Position numbers and translations under genes: made by a program. A stretch of DNA of 64,000 nucleotides from Psychromonas sp. MME1 (GTDB lineage: Bacteria; Pseudomonadota; Gammaproteobacteria; Enterobacterales; Psychromonadaceae): assembly GCF_041080865.1 (NCBI RefSeq), contig NZ_CP160906.1:2294001-2358000 (forward strand), read 5' to 3'. Below the pieces are notes generated by a model. It had not been told where the DNA came from. It worked only from the letters and a program-made list of their open reading frames with translations, and did not search any database. Shown here piece after piece: positions 41,282 to 52,595 of the stretch. The stretch's first letter is position 1. Every line of letters starts with the position of its first letter.

Positions 41282-42790
41282 TTATTGCATAATTTCATTA
41301 AATTCCCTGACCACTCGCTCGGGATCATCACTTAACGTAATGGCAGTCACTACCGCGATACTGCCAACGCCACACTGCCAGACCGCGCTCGCTCGCTCCA
41401 GATTAATGCCACCAATGGCAACGGTAGGCGTATCTGCAAGCAAATGGGCATAGTTCGCTAACCGAGTTAGTCCCTGTGGATTAGAGGGCATCTCTTTGGT
41501 TTGTGTGGGAAAGATATGGCCGAGCGCAATATAACTTGGCTTTAATTGCTGCGCTCGCAACAACTCATAATATCCATGCGTACTCAGCCCTAAACGCAAA
41601 CCTGCATCGGCTATTTGCACTAAATCAGCAACGTCGATATCTTCCTGACCAAGGTGTACCCCATAGGCACCATGCTTAATGGCGAGTTGCCAATAATCAT
41701 TAATAAATAGGCGGGCATTATATTTTTTCCCCAGCGCAATGGCGGCAATCACCTGCGCCTCAACCTGCTCTGGCTGTTTATCTTTGATACGCAGTTGTAG
41801 TGTTTTTACGCCCATTTTTAAGACGCGCTCGATCCACTCGATGCAATCTAAGACGGGATACAAGCCAAGCTTTAAGGTCTGACAAGAGGCAAAACCGTGG
41901 CCCGCTTCTAGCGTACCGGGTAAATCTAACTCATAACCTATCTTCGACTCAGGCAAAACCACGTCAGGGAAATCGGCGCGTTCCCTTGGCCAACCTAAAT
42001 GCGCGACGCTCCCCTCCCCTTTGCCAAGCGCCTTAGCTCCTTTCAGCCCTTGATTAAGATAGGCTTTGGCAATCACTAAGGCATCTTCGATAACATAATC
42101 TAAGGCGATAGATGCAGCAATGGCACTGGATAACGTACAACCACTACCATGTGTGTGAGCCGCCTGTATACGCGGACTGGTTAAGGCAATTTCCCGTTCA
42201 CCATCACACCAATAATCGAGCGCGATAGCATCAAAGAGCGGAAAATGGCCGCCCTTAATAAGCACACTTGCACAGCCCATCGAGATTAATTTATTGGCAG
42301 CCGGTTTTAAGGACTCTCCAGAAATCAAAGCATGCCCCGATAGCGCTAATAACTCGTGACCATTAGGGGTTAGCAGATCCACTTGCGCTAATAAGTGCGC
42401 TTTAATATAGGCGTTAATCCCCTCTTCCACCATATTATCCCCCGTCGAGGCAACAGCAACGGGATCGTAGATAACAAAGGGCTTGTTAGACCATGTCTGT
42501 TTATAAAAAGCGAGTTTTTCCGCTAAAATTTTGACCTGTTCGATGGTTGCGATTAATCCGATTTTAATCACTTTAGCGGGCATATCTTCCGCCAAGCAAT
42601 CTAACTGTTCAGTGAACATCTTATCGGAAACCGCTTCAACTAAACTCACCATAGTCGAGTTTTGTGCAGTAACAGCACTGATCACCGAACAACCAACAAC
42701 CCCTAAATCGTGAAAGGTACAAAGATCCGCTTGGAGCCCTGCACCTGCGCTGCTATCGGAGCCAGCAATAGTCCAAACAATGTTATTCAT
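41282..42790 (-). CDS. thiDE: Bifunctional HMP(-P) kinase / thiamine-phosphate synthase ThiD-ThiE
   Basis: A 502-residue fusion. Residues about 1-265 are Thi[23 protein letters not shown] and [18 protein letters not shown], phosphorylating hydroxymethylpyrimidine twice. Residues about 305-502 are Thi[37 protein letters not shown] and AIGGI, joining the pyrimidine and thiazole to thiamine phosphate. A linker of roughly 40 residues joins them. No separate thiD or thiE occurs in the window. It lies between thiC and thiF. Confidence 0.95.
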   Translation of the reverse strand: MNNIVWTIAGSDSSAGAGLQADLCTFHDLGVVGCSVISAVTAQNSTMVSLVEAVSDKMFTEQLDCLAEDMPAKVIKIGLIATIEQVKILAEKLAFYKQTWSNKPFVIYDPVAVASTGDNMVEEGINAYIKAHLLAQVDLLTPNGHELLALSGHALISGESLKPAANKLISMGCASVLIKGGHFPLFDAIALDYWCDGEREIALTSPRIQAAHTHGSGCTLSSAIAASIALDYVIEDALVIAKAYLNQGLKGAKALGKGEGSVAHLGWPRERADFPDVVLPESKIGYELDLPGTLEAGHGFASCQTLKLGLYPVLDCIEWIERVLKMGVKTLQLRIKDKQPEQVEAQVIAAIALGKKYNARLFINDYWQLAIKHGAYGVHLGQEDIDVADLVQIADAGLRLGLSTHGYYELLRAQQLKPSYIALGHIFPTQTKEMPSNPQGLTRLANYAHLLADTPTVAIGGINLERASAVWQCGVGSIAVVTAITLSDDPERVVREFNEIMQ

Positions 42791-42798
42791 AATAGGCC

Positions 42799-44868
<2,070 letters not shown>

Positions 44869-44877
44869 TTATGCTTG

Positions 44878-45018
44878 TTCCCTTCGTAGGTACTAACCTA
44901 ATCAGGTTCCACGGATTCCACGTTAATGATAATTAAAACTAACTATCAAGATATACCCTACATAAGATGACGAGTATAGTGGTCTCAGCCCAAGGGCGCT
45001 CCGACAAGAGCCCCTAGT
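44878..45018 (-). promoter_or_regulatory. TPP riboswitch (THI element) controlling the thi operon
   Basis: On the minus strand the leader contains TAGGGGC at its 5' side (45011-45018), CTGAGA (44983-44988), GTGGAACCTGATTAGG (ending near 44900), and GAAGGGAA at its 3' end (44878-44885), the hallmark order of the thiamine pyrophosphate aptamer. About 75 bases separate CTGAGA from ACCTGAT, longer than usual, which implies an enlarged P3 arm. It lies about 100 bases before thiC. No strong terminator follows, so control may act on translation initiation. Confidence 0.93.
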
Positions 45019-45068
45019 ATAGAAGAAAATTTATAGCAGTGGAACCGTATTAGTTAATTGTATGTAAA

Positions 45069-45488
45069 TTAAAATTTATTATTAATACGCGTTAATAAAT
45101 TCATCAACTGCGCTATCTCTTCTTCCGTAAAATCAGCTGTTAACTCTTCAGTAAGTTTCTGATGTAACTGATCATGTTGCAAAAATAGATTATGCCCCTG
45201 ATCACTAAGTTCGACTAGGATCGAGCGGCGATCGCTCTCATGGGCAACGCGTCGCACTAAATCAGCAGCGACGAGCTTATCCACTTGCACCGTTAATGTT
45301 CCCGTCGTCACCCCTACTTTACTCGCCAAAGTTTTCATTGGCATGGCACCGAAGATCCCTAATATTTCCACGGCATGTACCAAGGTTAAAGTGAGACCAT
45401 TATCTTTTACCGTATTCGCCTCCCAAGCAGAGAGCTTTTCATAAAACTCGATAAAAGCGTGATTCAATTTTTCGGTTATTGTTTTCAT
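45069..45488 (-). CDS. MarR-family transcriptional regulator
   Basis: A 139-residue protein with a winged helix-turn-helix: MKTLASKVGVTTGTLTVQVDKLVAADLVRRV, then the wing ESDRRSILVELSDQG near residue 90, standard for MarR dimers. It begins directly after the dmeF stop, so the two are likely co-transcribed and it may control the efflux pump. The ligand is not known. No promoter operator was identified. Confidence 0.88.
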   Translation of the reverse strand: MKTITEKLNHAFIEFYEKLSAWEANTVKDNGLTLTLVHAVEILGIFGAMPMKTLASKVGVTTGTLTVQVDKLVAADLVRRVAHESDRRSILVELSDQGHNLFLQHDQLHQKLTEELTADFTEEEIAQLMNLLTRINNKF

Positions 45489-46466
45489 CTATTTCATCTC
45501 TTGTAAACATTCATCTTGAGTACATTGGTTCACTTCAATTGTGAGATGACTCAAGCGCTCAAATTGATTGAGTAGTTCTTGATAATATTGTGTAGTAAAT
45601 GGTCGGTGCGATACGATGGATATAACCGCAGCATAGTGGTCAGCACTCACAGACCAAATATGAATATCAGCAACTTCATGGTCATGATGCTCTTCTATTA
45701 CCTTAATAATGGCACGTTGATACTCAGGTTCAATGCTTTTATCCAATAGTATCGGCGCTGTCTGCTTTAAAAGTCCCCATGACCAACGGGTAATAATTAA
45801 TGCGCCAACGATTCCCATCAGTGGATCTAAACTATTTAAAGCAAAGTATTTACCCATCAATAATGCAGCAATCGCTAATACAGAGGTTAACGCATCCGCC
45901 ATGACATGAAAATAAGCCGCGCGTAAATTATGATCCTGTCCATGATGGTGATGAGCATGATGGCTATCTGCATGTGAATGGTGCGTGTGAGTATGACCAT
46001 GTGCATGATCATCCTTTAATAAAAACACACTAACGACATTGACTATCAAGCCAATAACAGCGACCCAAATAGCTTCTTGGAAATGTATTTGTTCGGGGTT
46101 AAAAAGTCGTACAGCCGATTCAACCGCCATAATCAAAGCAACTAAACCTAATGCAATCGCACTGGTAAACCCACCAAGTACACTCACCTTACCCGTACCA
46201 AAGGAGAATTGTGGGTTATTATTATGATTACGCGCATAGGCATAGGCAAACAAAGTAATTAAAAATGCAGCGGCATGCGTGCCCATATGCCAACCATCGG
46301 CCAACAGAGCCATTGAACCGTAAATGCTCCCAGCGATAATTTCTGCCACCATCGTAATAACGGTCAAGTAGAACACATACCAGGTGTTACGTTCCCCTCT
46401 ATTATTGCTCGCTGAAAAATTATGTTGCTGCTGCCATTTACGGTGAGCCGCTGTTAGCTTCGTCAT
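45489..46466 (-). CDS. Cation diffusion facilitator, DmeF-like Co/Ni efflux protein
   Basis: A CDF-family metal exporter. The ATG at 46464-46466 gives 325 residues; a frame start nine codons upstream is possible. Six membrane segments are visible, with the metal site HMGTHAAAFLI and DGWHMG near residue 68, and a histidine-rich loop HGHTHTHHSHADSHHAHHHH between helices IV and V. HVMADALTSVLAI is the second site. The starting KWQQQHNF block and long His loop are typical of DmeF proteins, which export cobalt and nickel. It is followed by a MarR regulator. Confidence 0.85.
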   Translation of the reverse strand: MTKLTAAHRKWQQQHNFSASNNRGERNTWYVFYLTVITMVAEIIAGSIYGSMALLADGWHMGTHAAAFLITLFAYAYARNHNNNPQFSFGTGKVSVLGGFTSAIALGLVALIMAVESAVRLFNPEQIHFQEAIWVAVIGLIVNVVSVFLLKDDHAHGHTHTHHSHADSHHAHHHHGQDHNLRAAYFHVMADALTSVLAIAALLMGKYFALNSLDPLMGIVGALIITRWSWGLLKQTAPILLDKSIEPEYQRAIIKVIEEHHDHEVADIHIWSVSADHYAAVISIVSHRPFTTQYYQELLNQFERLSHLTIEVNQCTQDECLQEMK

Positions 46467-46661
46467 CTGCTTTCTCTTTAGTTTGATTTGCATGTAATTT
46501 GATTTTCAAACTATATTAAAAGCGAACTATTATTACAACCATTTATTATCAATCGCAAATCATAAAATTAACCGTAATGACTCTTCAGCGCTTGCTCACG
46601 GGAGAGCTTTGCTATTGAATAGAGACATCACTATTTTATCTAAAATTATCAAGGAGATTTC

Positions 46662-46952
46662 ATGGGTCGTCATAAGATCCCACGCAATATTTGTGGAACC
46701 CCAGCCGATAGTTGTTTTAAACCAAACGGCATCCCGATAAGTCAATTACAGCAGCTACACCTAGCACTAGATGAATTTGAGGCATTACGCTTAGTTGATT
46801 TAGAGGGATTACAACAACAAGAAGCCGCCATTGTGATGGGTATATCACGACAAACTCTCGCTAATTTAGTGAAAAAAGCACGAGCTAAAGTAGTCGACTG
46901 TTTAGTCAATGGCAAAGCATTAATCATGCATCCCCATGATGACAAAGAATAA
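46662..46952 (+). CDS. DUF134 (UPF0251) helix-turn-helix protein
   Basis: The 96-residue protein starts MGRHKIPRNI, carries CGTPADSCFKPNG and a sigma-like helix-turn-helix QEAAIVMGISRQTLANLVKKARAKV, the pattern of DUF134 proteins. Function is unproven; the fold suggests DNA binding. AAGGAG lies at ideal distance before the ATG. Relatives are frequent in anaerobes and archaea next to NifX/NifB-like small proteins, as here. Copies of the palindrome GCATATGC sit just downstream, which makes it a candidate regulator of the cluster. Confidence 0.85.
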   Translation: MGRHKIPRNICGTPADSCFKPNGIPISQLQQLHLALDEFEALRLVDLEGLQQQEAAIVMGISRQTLANLVKKARAKVVDCLVNGKALIMHPHDDKE

Positions 46953-46975
46953 CTGATCTTAACCATTTATTTATT

Positions 46976-47012
46976 GCATATGCTATATTTGAGTGCTATA
47001 TATAGCATATGC
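46976..47012. promoter_or_regulatory. Inverted pair of GCATATGC palindromes before the NifX-like gene
   Basis: GCATATGC occurs at 46976-46983 and at 47005-47012, inside a longer inverted repeat (TTGCATATGCTATAT and ATATAGCATATGCCAA). A third copy is at 47780-47787. The copies are 29 bases apart centre to centre, close to three helical turns. The position is 24 bp after the DUF134 stop and about 70 bp before the NifX-like start. Confidence 0.5.
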
Positions 47013-47080
47013 CAATTAAATAAATCTGTTTATTTATAATATTGGCTATTTTCAACCACCTATTACAAGGAATAAATTCA

Positions 47081-47548
47081 ATGAAAACAGCCATTCCAAT
47101 GAAAGATGATCGTATTGCTAGCCATTTTACCAAAGCTGACCATTTTATTTTCTTAGACAAAAATGGTTCAATCCAAACAACCAAGAAAAATCCAGCCTTC
47201 GGCGCAGATTGCTGCGGTAAAAGTGCGCTACACAAACTACTTACAACAGAGCAAACGCAACGCGTCATCGTTCGCAACATTGGCCAACGCAGTTTGGCTA
47301 AACTGTTACAAGCGGGAATACAAGTATTACAAGCTGAAAGTGGCCATTTTGATAGCGATATATTCAATACAAACGGCTTAATAGAACTGATCGATGCACA
47401 ACAGGGAAGAGAGCCCCTCACACACAGAGCTAAAAAAACCAATTGTTGCGGCGATTCACAAGAGCCTAAGCATCATCACGGAAAGTGTTGCCATAGAAAG
47501 CATAAAAATGGCCCTAAATCGGCCATCAAAAATAGCTGCTGCCATTAA
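47081..47548 (+). CDS. NifX/NifB-like (dinitrogenase Fe-Mo cofactor domain) protein with Cys/His-rich tail
   Basis: From the ATG at 47081, preceded by CAAGG, the protein is 155 residues. The first 110 form a domain like the NifB/NifX cofactor-binding family: MKTAIPMKDDRIASHFTKADHFIF, then CCGKSALHKLL, and VLQAESGHFDS. The tail, about residues 118-155, is rich in Cys and His (NCCGD, HHHGKCCH, SCCH) and suited to bind metal. No nif genes occur in the window, so a role in nitrogenase is unlikely; handling of iron or another metal is a guess. It follows the DUF134 gene in the same direction. Confidence 0.8.
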   Translation: MKTAIPMKDDRIASHFTKADHFIFLDKNGSIQTTKKNPAFGADCCGKSALHKLLTTEQTQRVIVRNIGQRSLAKLLQAGIQVLQAESGHFDSDIFNTNGLIELIDAQQGREPLTHRAKKTNCCGDSQEPKHHHGKCCHRKHKNGPKSAIKNSCCH

Positions 47549-47733
47549 TTAGGTTCTTGGATTTGATATAAGCGATGTTGTTCACAGCTAGTTTCACAAT
47601 CACAACTTCGCTCTATTTGTAAAGTAGCTAATCCACCACAACTCCCTTGTAACTGCTGACGGTTAAATATAACACCAATGGCCATGGCTAAAATAACCAA
47701 TAAAAAAATAACGAATGTAATAATTAATTCCAT
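47545..47733 (-). CDS. NqrM-like small cysteine protein (DUF539)
   Basis: From the ATG at 47731-47733, behind a perfect GGAG ribosome site, the protein is 62 residues: one N-terminal membrane helix (about residues 2-22), then GSCGGLATLQIERSCDCETSC with four cysteines. This is the pattern of NqrM, the small protein needed to mature the sodium-pumping NADH:quinone reductase, probably by iron delivery. NqrM normally sits next to the nqr genes with apbE; here it stands opposite the end of the NifX-like gene (4-bp overlap). It could be the only copy or a paralogue. Confidence 0.8.
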   Translation of the reverse strand: MELIITFVIFLLVILAMAIGVIFNRQQLQGSCGGLATLQIERSCDCETSCEQHRLYQIQEPN

Positions 47734-47779
47734 AATTTCTCCTAACGTTGACATTTTATACTACTTCTTACAATTAATA

Positions 47780-47787
47780 GCATATGC
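47780..47787. promoter_or_regulatory. Third GCATATGC palindrome, in the NqrM-like / thioesterase divergent promoter region
   Basis: The 12-base perfect palindrome TAGCATATGCTA surrounds 47780-47787, between the two divergent genes (starts 47733 and 47808). A related TATGC occurs just after at 47807-47811. See the other pair at 46976-47012. Confidence 0.5.
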
Positions 47788-47807
47788 TAAATATTATTCT
47801 ATAACGT

Positions 47808-48320
47808 ATGCAAAAGGAGAGCAAAGTGAGTAAATCAAAAAATAGATTATTGAAAATGCTCCAATCACATTATCCGAATTTAAAAAACGATGATTTAATG
47901 CCTATTAATAAAAACGCAAGCCATAAACATTGTATGTTGTGTGGTTTACAGAACCCGCTCGGTCTTAAGCTAGCGTTTTTCTACACCGCAGATCAAAAGG
48001 TATGGTCACATGCAATGGGTGAGTTTCACCACCAAGGTTACACCGGTATATTGCATGGGGGATTTCTAGCCGCATTGCTTGATGCCGCTATGTGCCAAGC
48101 TATTTTCAATCAAGGTATAGAAGCAGTCACCGCAGAGATAAAGATTCGATATTTACATGAAGTACCTGCCAATAGTCAGGTTTTAATTAGCGCTAAAGTA
48201 TTACCATCACGCCACCCCCTCTATAATGTTGAGGCACAACTTTATGTTCAAAACAAATTAATGGTCAAAAGTAGTGCACGTTTTATGGACAAATTATTTG
48301 CGAAGCCTAAACATGAGTAA
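47808..48320 (+). CDS. PaaI-type hotdog-fold thioesterase
   Basis: A 170-residue protein. The CMLCGLQNPLGLKL motif near residue 42 and HGGFLAALLDAAMCQAIF near residue 82 are the features of PaaI/YigI-like acyl-CoA thioesterases with hotdog fold. The substrate is not predictable. The start at 47808 (ATG) is used; an ATG-like alternative is not evident and a GTG at 47826 is preceded by AGGAG, so a shorter protein is possible. It overlaps the next gene by 8 bp. Confidence 0.75.
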   Translation: MQKESKVSKSKNRLLKMLQSHYPNLKNDDLMPINKNASHKHCMLCGLQNPLGLKLAFFYTADQKVWSHAMGEFHHQGYTGILHGGFLAALLDAAMCQAIFNQGIEAVTAEIKIRYLHEVPANSQVLISAKVLPSRHPLYNVEAQLYVQNKLMVKSSARFMDKLFAKPKHE

Positions 48321-49155
48321 AGCAGACATTAGACTAACCATCTTAGCGGATAATATCGCGCAGTCAGGATTTATAGCCGAACATGGCTTTGCACTCTTAA
48401 TTGAAAGTAACAAGCAGCGTTTTCTGTTTGATACTGGGCAAGGAGAAGCTCTTTTTGAAAACGCTAATAGATTAAATATTGTATTAACGGATCTCGATGG
48501 CATTATTCTCAGCCACGGTCATTTTGATCATGGTGGTAATATTAAAAAATTATTACATGACAATCCCAATACCACCTTATATTTACACCCTGATTGTTTA
48601 CAAATACGCTATTCGATACATCCTAACAAAGCAGTTCGCGTCATTTCATTAACAGAGGAAACTCTCGCAGCTATCGAGCAATTTCCCGCTGAGCAAAAAG
48701 TCTTTAATAAATCCATTACACAAATAACTGAGCAACTTTTTATTAGTGGTGAAATACCGCGTATCCATAATGAGAATGGAAAAAAGACGCCATTTTATTT
48801 AGATCCATTTAAACAGACGCTGGATAAACTGCTTGATGATCAAAGCCTATGGATTGAGACTACAACAGAAGTCATTGTCATATCTGGCTGCTGCCATGCA
48901 GGTGTGATTAATACCTTAACGCATATACAACAGAATAATCATCAGAAAAAAACGACAACGCTATTGGGTGGATTACACCTACACAATGCGGACAAAAACA
49001 AACTAGATAACACCATTAATTACTTGCACGAAACAAACATATCTAAACTTTATCTCGCACATTGCACAGGAGTAGAGTCTAGCCAATATTTAAAAAGTCA
49101 ATTTAATGGTACGGTGAAAAGTTGTTATGCAGGTTTAACATTATCTATTCAATAA
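48313..49155 (+). CDS. Metallo-beta-lactamase fold hydrolase, COG1237 type
   Basis: From the ATG at 48313, overlapping the thioesterase stop by 8 bp, the protein is 280 residues. The metal-binding motif ILSHGHFDHGGN is near residue 69; FDTGQGEALFENA and the later VISGCCHAGVINTL and LLGGLHLHNAD correspond to further conserved blocks of this group. COG1237 members include enzymes of methanopterin synthesis in archaea, and in bacteria they often neighbour DUF134 and NifX-like genes. The substrate is unknown. Confidence 0.8.
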   Translation: MSKADIRLTILADNIAQSGFIAEHGFALLIESNKQRFLFDTGQGEALFENANRLNIVLTDLDGIILSHGHFDHGGNIKKLLHDNPNTTLYLHPDCLQIRYSIHPNKAVRVISLTEETLAAIEQFPAEQKVFNKSITQITEQLFISGEIPRIHNENGKKTPFYLDPFKQTLDKLLDDQSLWIETTTEVIVISGCCHAGVINTLTHIQQNNHQKKTTTLLGGLHLHNADKNKLDNTINYLHETNISKLYLAHCTGVESSQYLKSQFNGTVKSCYAGLTLSIQ

Positions 49156-49163
49156 AAATAAAA

Positions 49164-49193
49164 AAGCCCCTGCTATTTTCATAGCAGGGGCTT
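49164..49193 (-). terminator. Intrinsic terminator after the EF-G2 gene
   Basis: AAGCCCCTGCTAT and its complement form a 13-bp stem with a 4-base loop (TTTC). On the minus strand it is followed by TTTTATTTTTATT. It is 27 bp past the EF-G2 stop and 9 bp after the convergent hydrolase gene, which it may also end. Confidence 0.9.
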
Positions 49194-49219
49194 ACAGATA
49201 ACAACTTAGTTAAGAAAAA

Positions 49220-51319
49220 TTATTTCTTAGCTGCAGCCGCTTTCTCTGCTTTAACTTTTTCAATTACGCCTTCAGCAACGCTGTTAGGACAAGGCATGTA
49301 GTGTTTGAACTCCATAGAGAACTGACCACGGCCTGAAGTCATCGTACGTAGTGACCCAATGTAACCAAACATTTCTGAAAGTGGCACGTCTGCTTTAATA
49401 CGCACACCTGTTGCACCCGCTTCTTGACCAGAGATCATACCACGACGACGGTTAAGGTCACCGATAACGTCACCAACGTGATCATCAGGCGTAAATACGT
49501 CTACCGCCATGATTGGCTCTAGAAGTTGTGCACCCGCTTTAGGGATAGACTGACGGAATGCGCCACGTGCAGCTAATTCAAACGCAACTGCAGATGAATC
49601 CACGGCGTGGAAACCACCATCGTAAAGTTCAATTTCAACATCTAATACAGGGAAACCAGCTAGTACACCCGTTGCCATCATGCCTTCGAAACCTTTCTCG
49701 ATCGCAGGGAAGAACTCTTTTGGTACGTTACCGCCAACAACTGTTGATTTGAATACAAAACCAGAACCAGGCTCTCCAGGTCTAATACGGTAATCGATTT
49801 TACCGAATTGACCAGAACCACCAGATTGTTTCTTGTGCGTGTATGAGTCTTCAACAGCTTGTGTGATAGTTTCACGGTAAGCAACCTGAGGCTCACCTAC
49901 GATTAAATCAACACCGTAAGTACGTTTTAAGATATCTACTTTGATATCTAAGTGAAGCTCACCCATACCAGAAAGAATCGTTTCGCCTGAATCAATATCA
50001 GTTTCAACACGGAATGTTGGATCTTCAGCAACCATTTTACCGATAGCAATACCCATTTTCTCAGTTGAACCTTTATCTTTAGGTTTAACAGAAATTGAGA
50101 TAACTGGCTCAGGGAATACCATTGCTTCTAGAATGATTGGATCTTTTGGATCACATAGTGTGTGACCTGTTTGAACATTTGTCTTCATACCAACGATAGC
50201 GATAATGTCGCCCGCTTGTGCTGAAGTTAATTCTTTACGATCATCCGCTTGCATTTCAACCATACGACCAACACGCTCAGTTTTACCTGTTGCTGCGTTC
50301 ATGATGGTATCGCCTTTCTTCAGTTTACCTGAGTAGATACGTACGAAAGTCAATGCGCCAAAACGGTCATCCATGATTTTGAATGCTAGAGCTTTCAGTG
50401 TTTCGTCAGCAGATACTGTTGCAACACGACCTGTTGGTGCACCTTCTTCATCGGTAAGCGGTTGTGGATCAACTTCCATTGGGTTTGGTAAGTAATCAAC
50501 AACAGCATCAAGAACAAGTTGAATACCTTTGTTTTTAAACGCAGAACCACAGTAAGTTGGGAAGAATTCCATTGTACGTGTACCTTTACGGATACAACGT
50601 TTGATCTCTTCTAGAGAAGGCTCAACACCCTCTTCTAGGTACGCTTCCATTAGGTCATCGTCTTGCTCTACGGCAGTTTCGATTAGTTTTTCACGGTATT
50701 CTTCAACCATGTCAACCATATCAGCAGGCACATCTTTAATTTCAAAGTTTTCAGGAAGACCTGTCTCATCCCAGATGTGTGCTTTACGCGTAAGTAGGTC
50801 AACAACACCACAGAATTCATCTTCGATACCGATTGGTAACACCATTACTAATGGGTTAGCAGCAAGCACTGTTTCAGTTTGCTTAACAACACGGAAGAAA
50901 TCAGCACCCATACGGTCTAATTTATTTACGAAGATAATACGTGCTACTTCTGAGTCATTCGCATAACGCCAGTTAGTCTCTGATTGAGGTTCAACACCAC
51001 CGCTACCACAGAATACACCGATACCACCATCTAATACTTTAAGTGAACGGTAAACTTCTACTGTAAAGTCAACGTGTCCAGGAGTATCGATAACGTTTAA
51101 ACGGTGGTTGTTCCAGAAACAACTTACCGCTGCCGATTGGATAGTAATACCGCGCTCAGCTTCTTGTTCCATGAAGTCAGTAGTAGATTCGCCATCATGA
51201 ACTTCACCAGTTTTATGGATAGTACCAGTAAGTTTTAGGATACGCTCTGTTGTAGTGGTTTTACCCGCATCAACGTGCGCGAAAATACCAATATTTCTGT
51301 ATTTTGTTAAATCTGTCAT
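49220..51319 (-). CDS. fusA2: Elongation factor G, second-type (EF-G2)
   Basis: A 699-residue translocase GTPase with P-loop [15 protein letters not shown] near residue 14, [12 protein letters not shown] and [10 protein letters not shown], then the usual domains II-V. Details such as [37 protein letters not shown] and [21 protein letters not shown] match the second EF-G carried by Vibrio, Shewanella and relatives rather than the str-operon copy. The lack of rpsL, rpsG or tuf neighbours supports this. In other bacteria such paralogues may specialise in translocation or ribosome recycling; the job here is inferred only. Confidence 0.88.
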   Translation of the reverse strand: MTDLTKYRNIGIFAHVDAGKTTTTERILKLTGTIHKTGEVHDGESTTDFMEQEAERGITIQSAAVSCFWNNHRLNVIDTPGHVDFTVEVYRSLKVLDGGIGVFCGSGGVEPQSETNWRYANDSEVARIIFVNKLDRMGADFFRVVKQTETVLAANPLVMVLPIGIEDEFCGVVDLLTRKAHIWDETGLPENFEIKDVPADMVDMVEEYREKLIETAVEQDDDLMEAYLEEGVEPSLEEIKRCIRKGTRTMEFFPTYCGSAFKNKGIQLVLDAVVDYLPNPMEVDPQPLTDEEGAPTGRVATVSADETLKALAFKIMDDRFGALTFVRIYSGKLKKGDTIMNAATGKTERVGRMVEMQADDRKELTSAQAGDIIAIVGMKTNVQTGHTLCDPKDPIILEAMVFPEPVISISVKPKDKGSTEKMGIAIGKMVAEDPTFRVETDIDSGETILSGMGELHLDIKVDILKRTYGVDLIVGEPQVAYRETITQAVEDSYTHKKQSGGSGQFGKIDYRIRPGEPGSGFVFKSTVVGGNVPKEFFPAIEKGFEGMMATGVLAGFPVLDVEIELYDGGFHAVDSSAVAFELAARGAFRQSIPKAGAQLLEPIMAVDVFTPDDHVGDVIGDLNRRRGMISGQEAGATGVRIKADVPLSEMFGYIGSLRTMTSGRGQFSMEFKHYMPCPNSVAEGVIEKVKAEKAAAAKK

Positions 51320-51549
51320 TTTTTATACTCTGTTTAGTAAAAAATCGAAACCAATATTCCCGGCGCATTATACAATTTTTAAAGTTAAACAGAACACAGA
51401 ATTAAGAATAAATATAAAATTTGTCTCTTTTTTCACCATTATTTTGATTGATTTTTAAAAAAAGGCCTTTTTTTAGCAAATTTGCGGCTATTTTTCCGTT
51501 GTCTTACCGATAAATGACAAACGGACTAAACAACGCAGCGATTAAAAAT

Positions 51550-52473
51550 TTAAGAAACTGGGATTAAGAGCAATGCAAACAGCAGTGCAAAGACAAAACT
51601 GCTAATCGCTGTGTTTTTTAATTCTTGATTAAAAATATCGCCATCTCGACAATCTCCATTAATTGCAACAGATAACCGTAAACAACTTTTACTAAATGGG
51701 ATCAATGTTAATAAAAAAAGATATTGCCATGCAGCGACATCAATTAAGGTACATAGATATAGGCATGCCAATAACTGGCCGGTAAAAAGTAAAAAAAGAT
51801 GGTATATGTATGCCTTTCGTCTCCCCCACAATACAACCAGAGTTATTTTATTGGCCGCCTTATCATTAAAGACATCGCGCATATTATTAATATTAAGCAC
51901 TGCCGCTGAGAGCATACCGATACTGCATGCGGGTAGCAGTAAGCCATAATGAAAGGTATGTGCGTAAAGGTAATAACTACCAATCACACCTAACAGACCA
52001 AAAAAAATAAAAACAGATAGATCCCCTAATGCACGATATCCGTAGGGTAACTTCCCCATGGTGTAGGTAATTGCCGCAGCTAACGCTAATACCCCTAATG
52101 CAAGAAACAACAGCCAACTGGTTAAGTCGTTACCTAAGGCAATAAATAAGAGACTCACACCGCTGCAAATAGTCACAACAACGGTAATCAATATTGCCCG
52201 TTTCATGCTCTTTTTACTAATAACCCCCGTTTGCATTGCCCGAGTAGGGCCAACACGAAAGTCATTATCCGCACCGCTAATTGCATCACCATAATCGTTA
52301 GCAAGATTCGATAAAATTTGTAATAACAAGGCGGTGATCAATGTAAAAGTAAAAATAACGGGATCAAAGATGTGCGCTTGGGCAGCAAGGCCTGCCGATA
52401 AAATAATAGAAGCCGCTGCCAGTGGCAAGGTACGTAACCGTAGTGCGCTTATCCAAATTACAAGCTTGTTCAT
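51550..52473 (-). CDS. menA: 1,4-dihydroxy-2-naphthoate polyprenyltransferase MenA
   Basis: MenA attaches the isoprenoid chain to DHNA to form demethylmenaquinone in the inner membrane. The 307-residue protein has eight to nine hydrophobic segments, the prenyl-diphosphate motif NLANDYGDAISGADND near residues 58-73, and NNMRDVFNDKAANKITL near 195. It begins with ALRLRTLPLAAAS, the family start. It is divergent from menF-menD-menH-menB. Confidence 0.94.
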   Translation of the reverse strand: MNKLVIWISALRLRTLPLAAASIILSAGLAAQAHIFDPVIFTFTLITALLLQILSNLANDYGDAISGADNDFRVGPTRAMQTGVISKKSMKRAILITVVVTICSGVSLLFIALGNDLTSWLLFLALGVLALAAAITYTMGKLPYGYRALGDLSVFIFFGLLGVIGSYYLYAHTFHYGLLLPACSIGMLSAAVLNINNMRDVFNDKAANKITLVVLWGRRKAYIYHLFLLFTGQLLACLYLCTLIDVAAWQYLFLLTLIPFSKSCLRLSVAINGDCRDGDIFNQELKNTAISSFVFALLFALLLIPVS

Positions 52474-52595
52474 TAACTTTTTCCTAATTTCTAACTATGC
52501 AGAAGCATTTAATCGCGCTACATTAACAAACCTGAATCTACAATAGCAAACTGTTATCATCAACGCATCTTGTCACGGAACACAACCTAACAAAC

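Noticed and set aside
51457-51474. A7-GGCC-T7 palindrome as a terminator
   Set aside because: It has no loop, sits upstream of the EF-G2 gene on its strand and 76 bp downstream-side distance from menA is on the wrong flank geometry for a strong hairpin; it may be chance in A/T-rich DNA.
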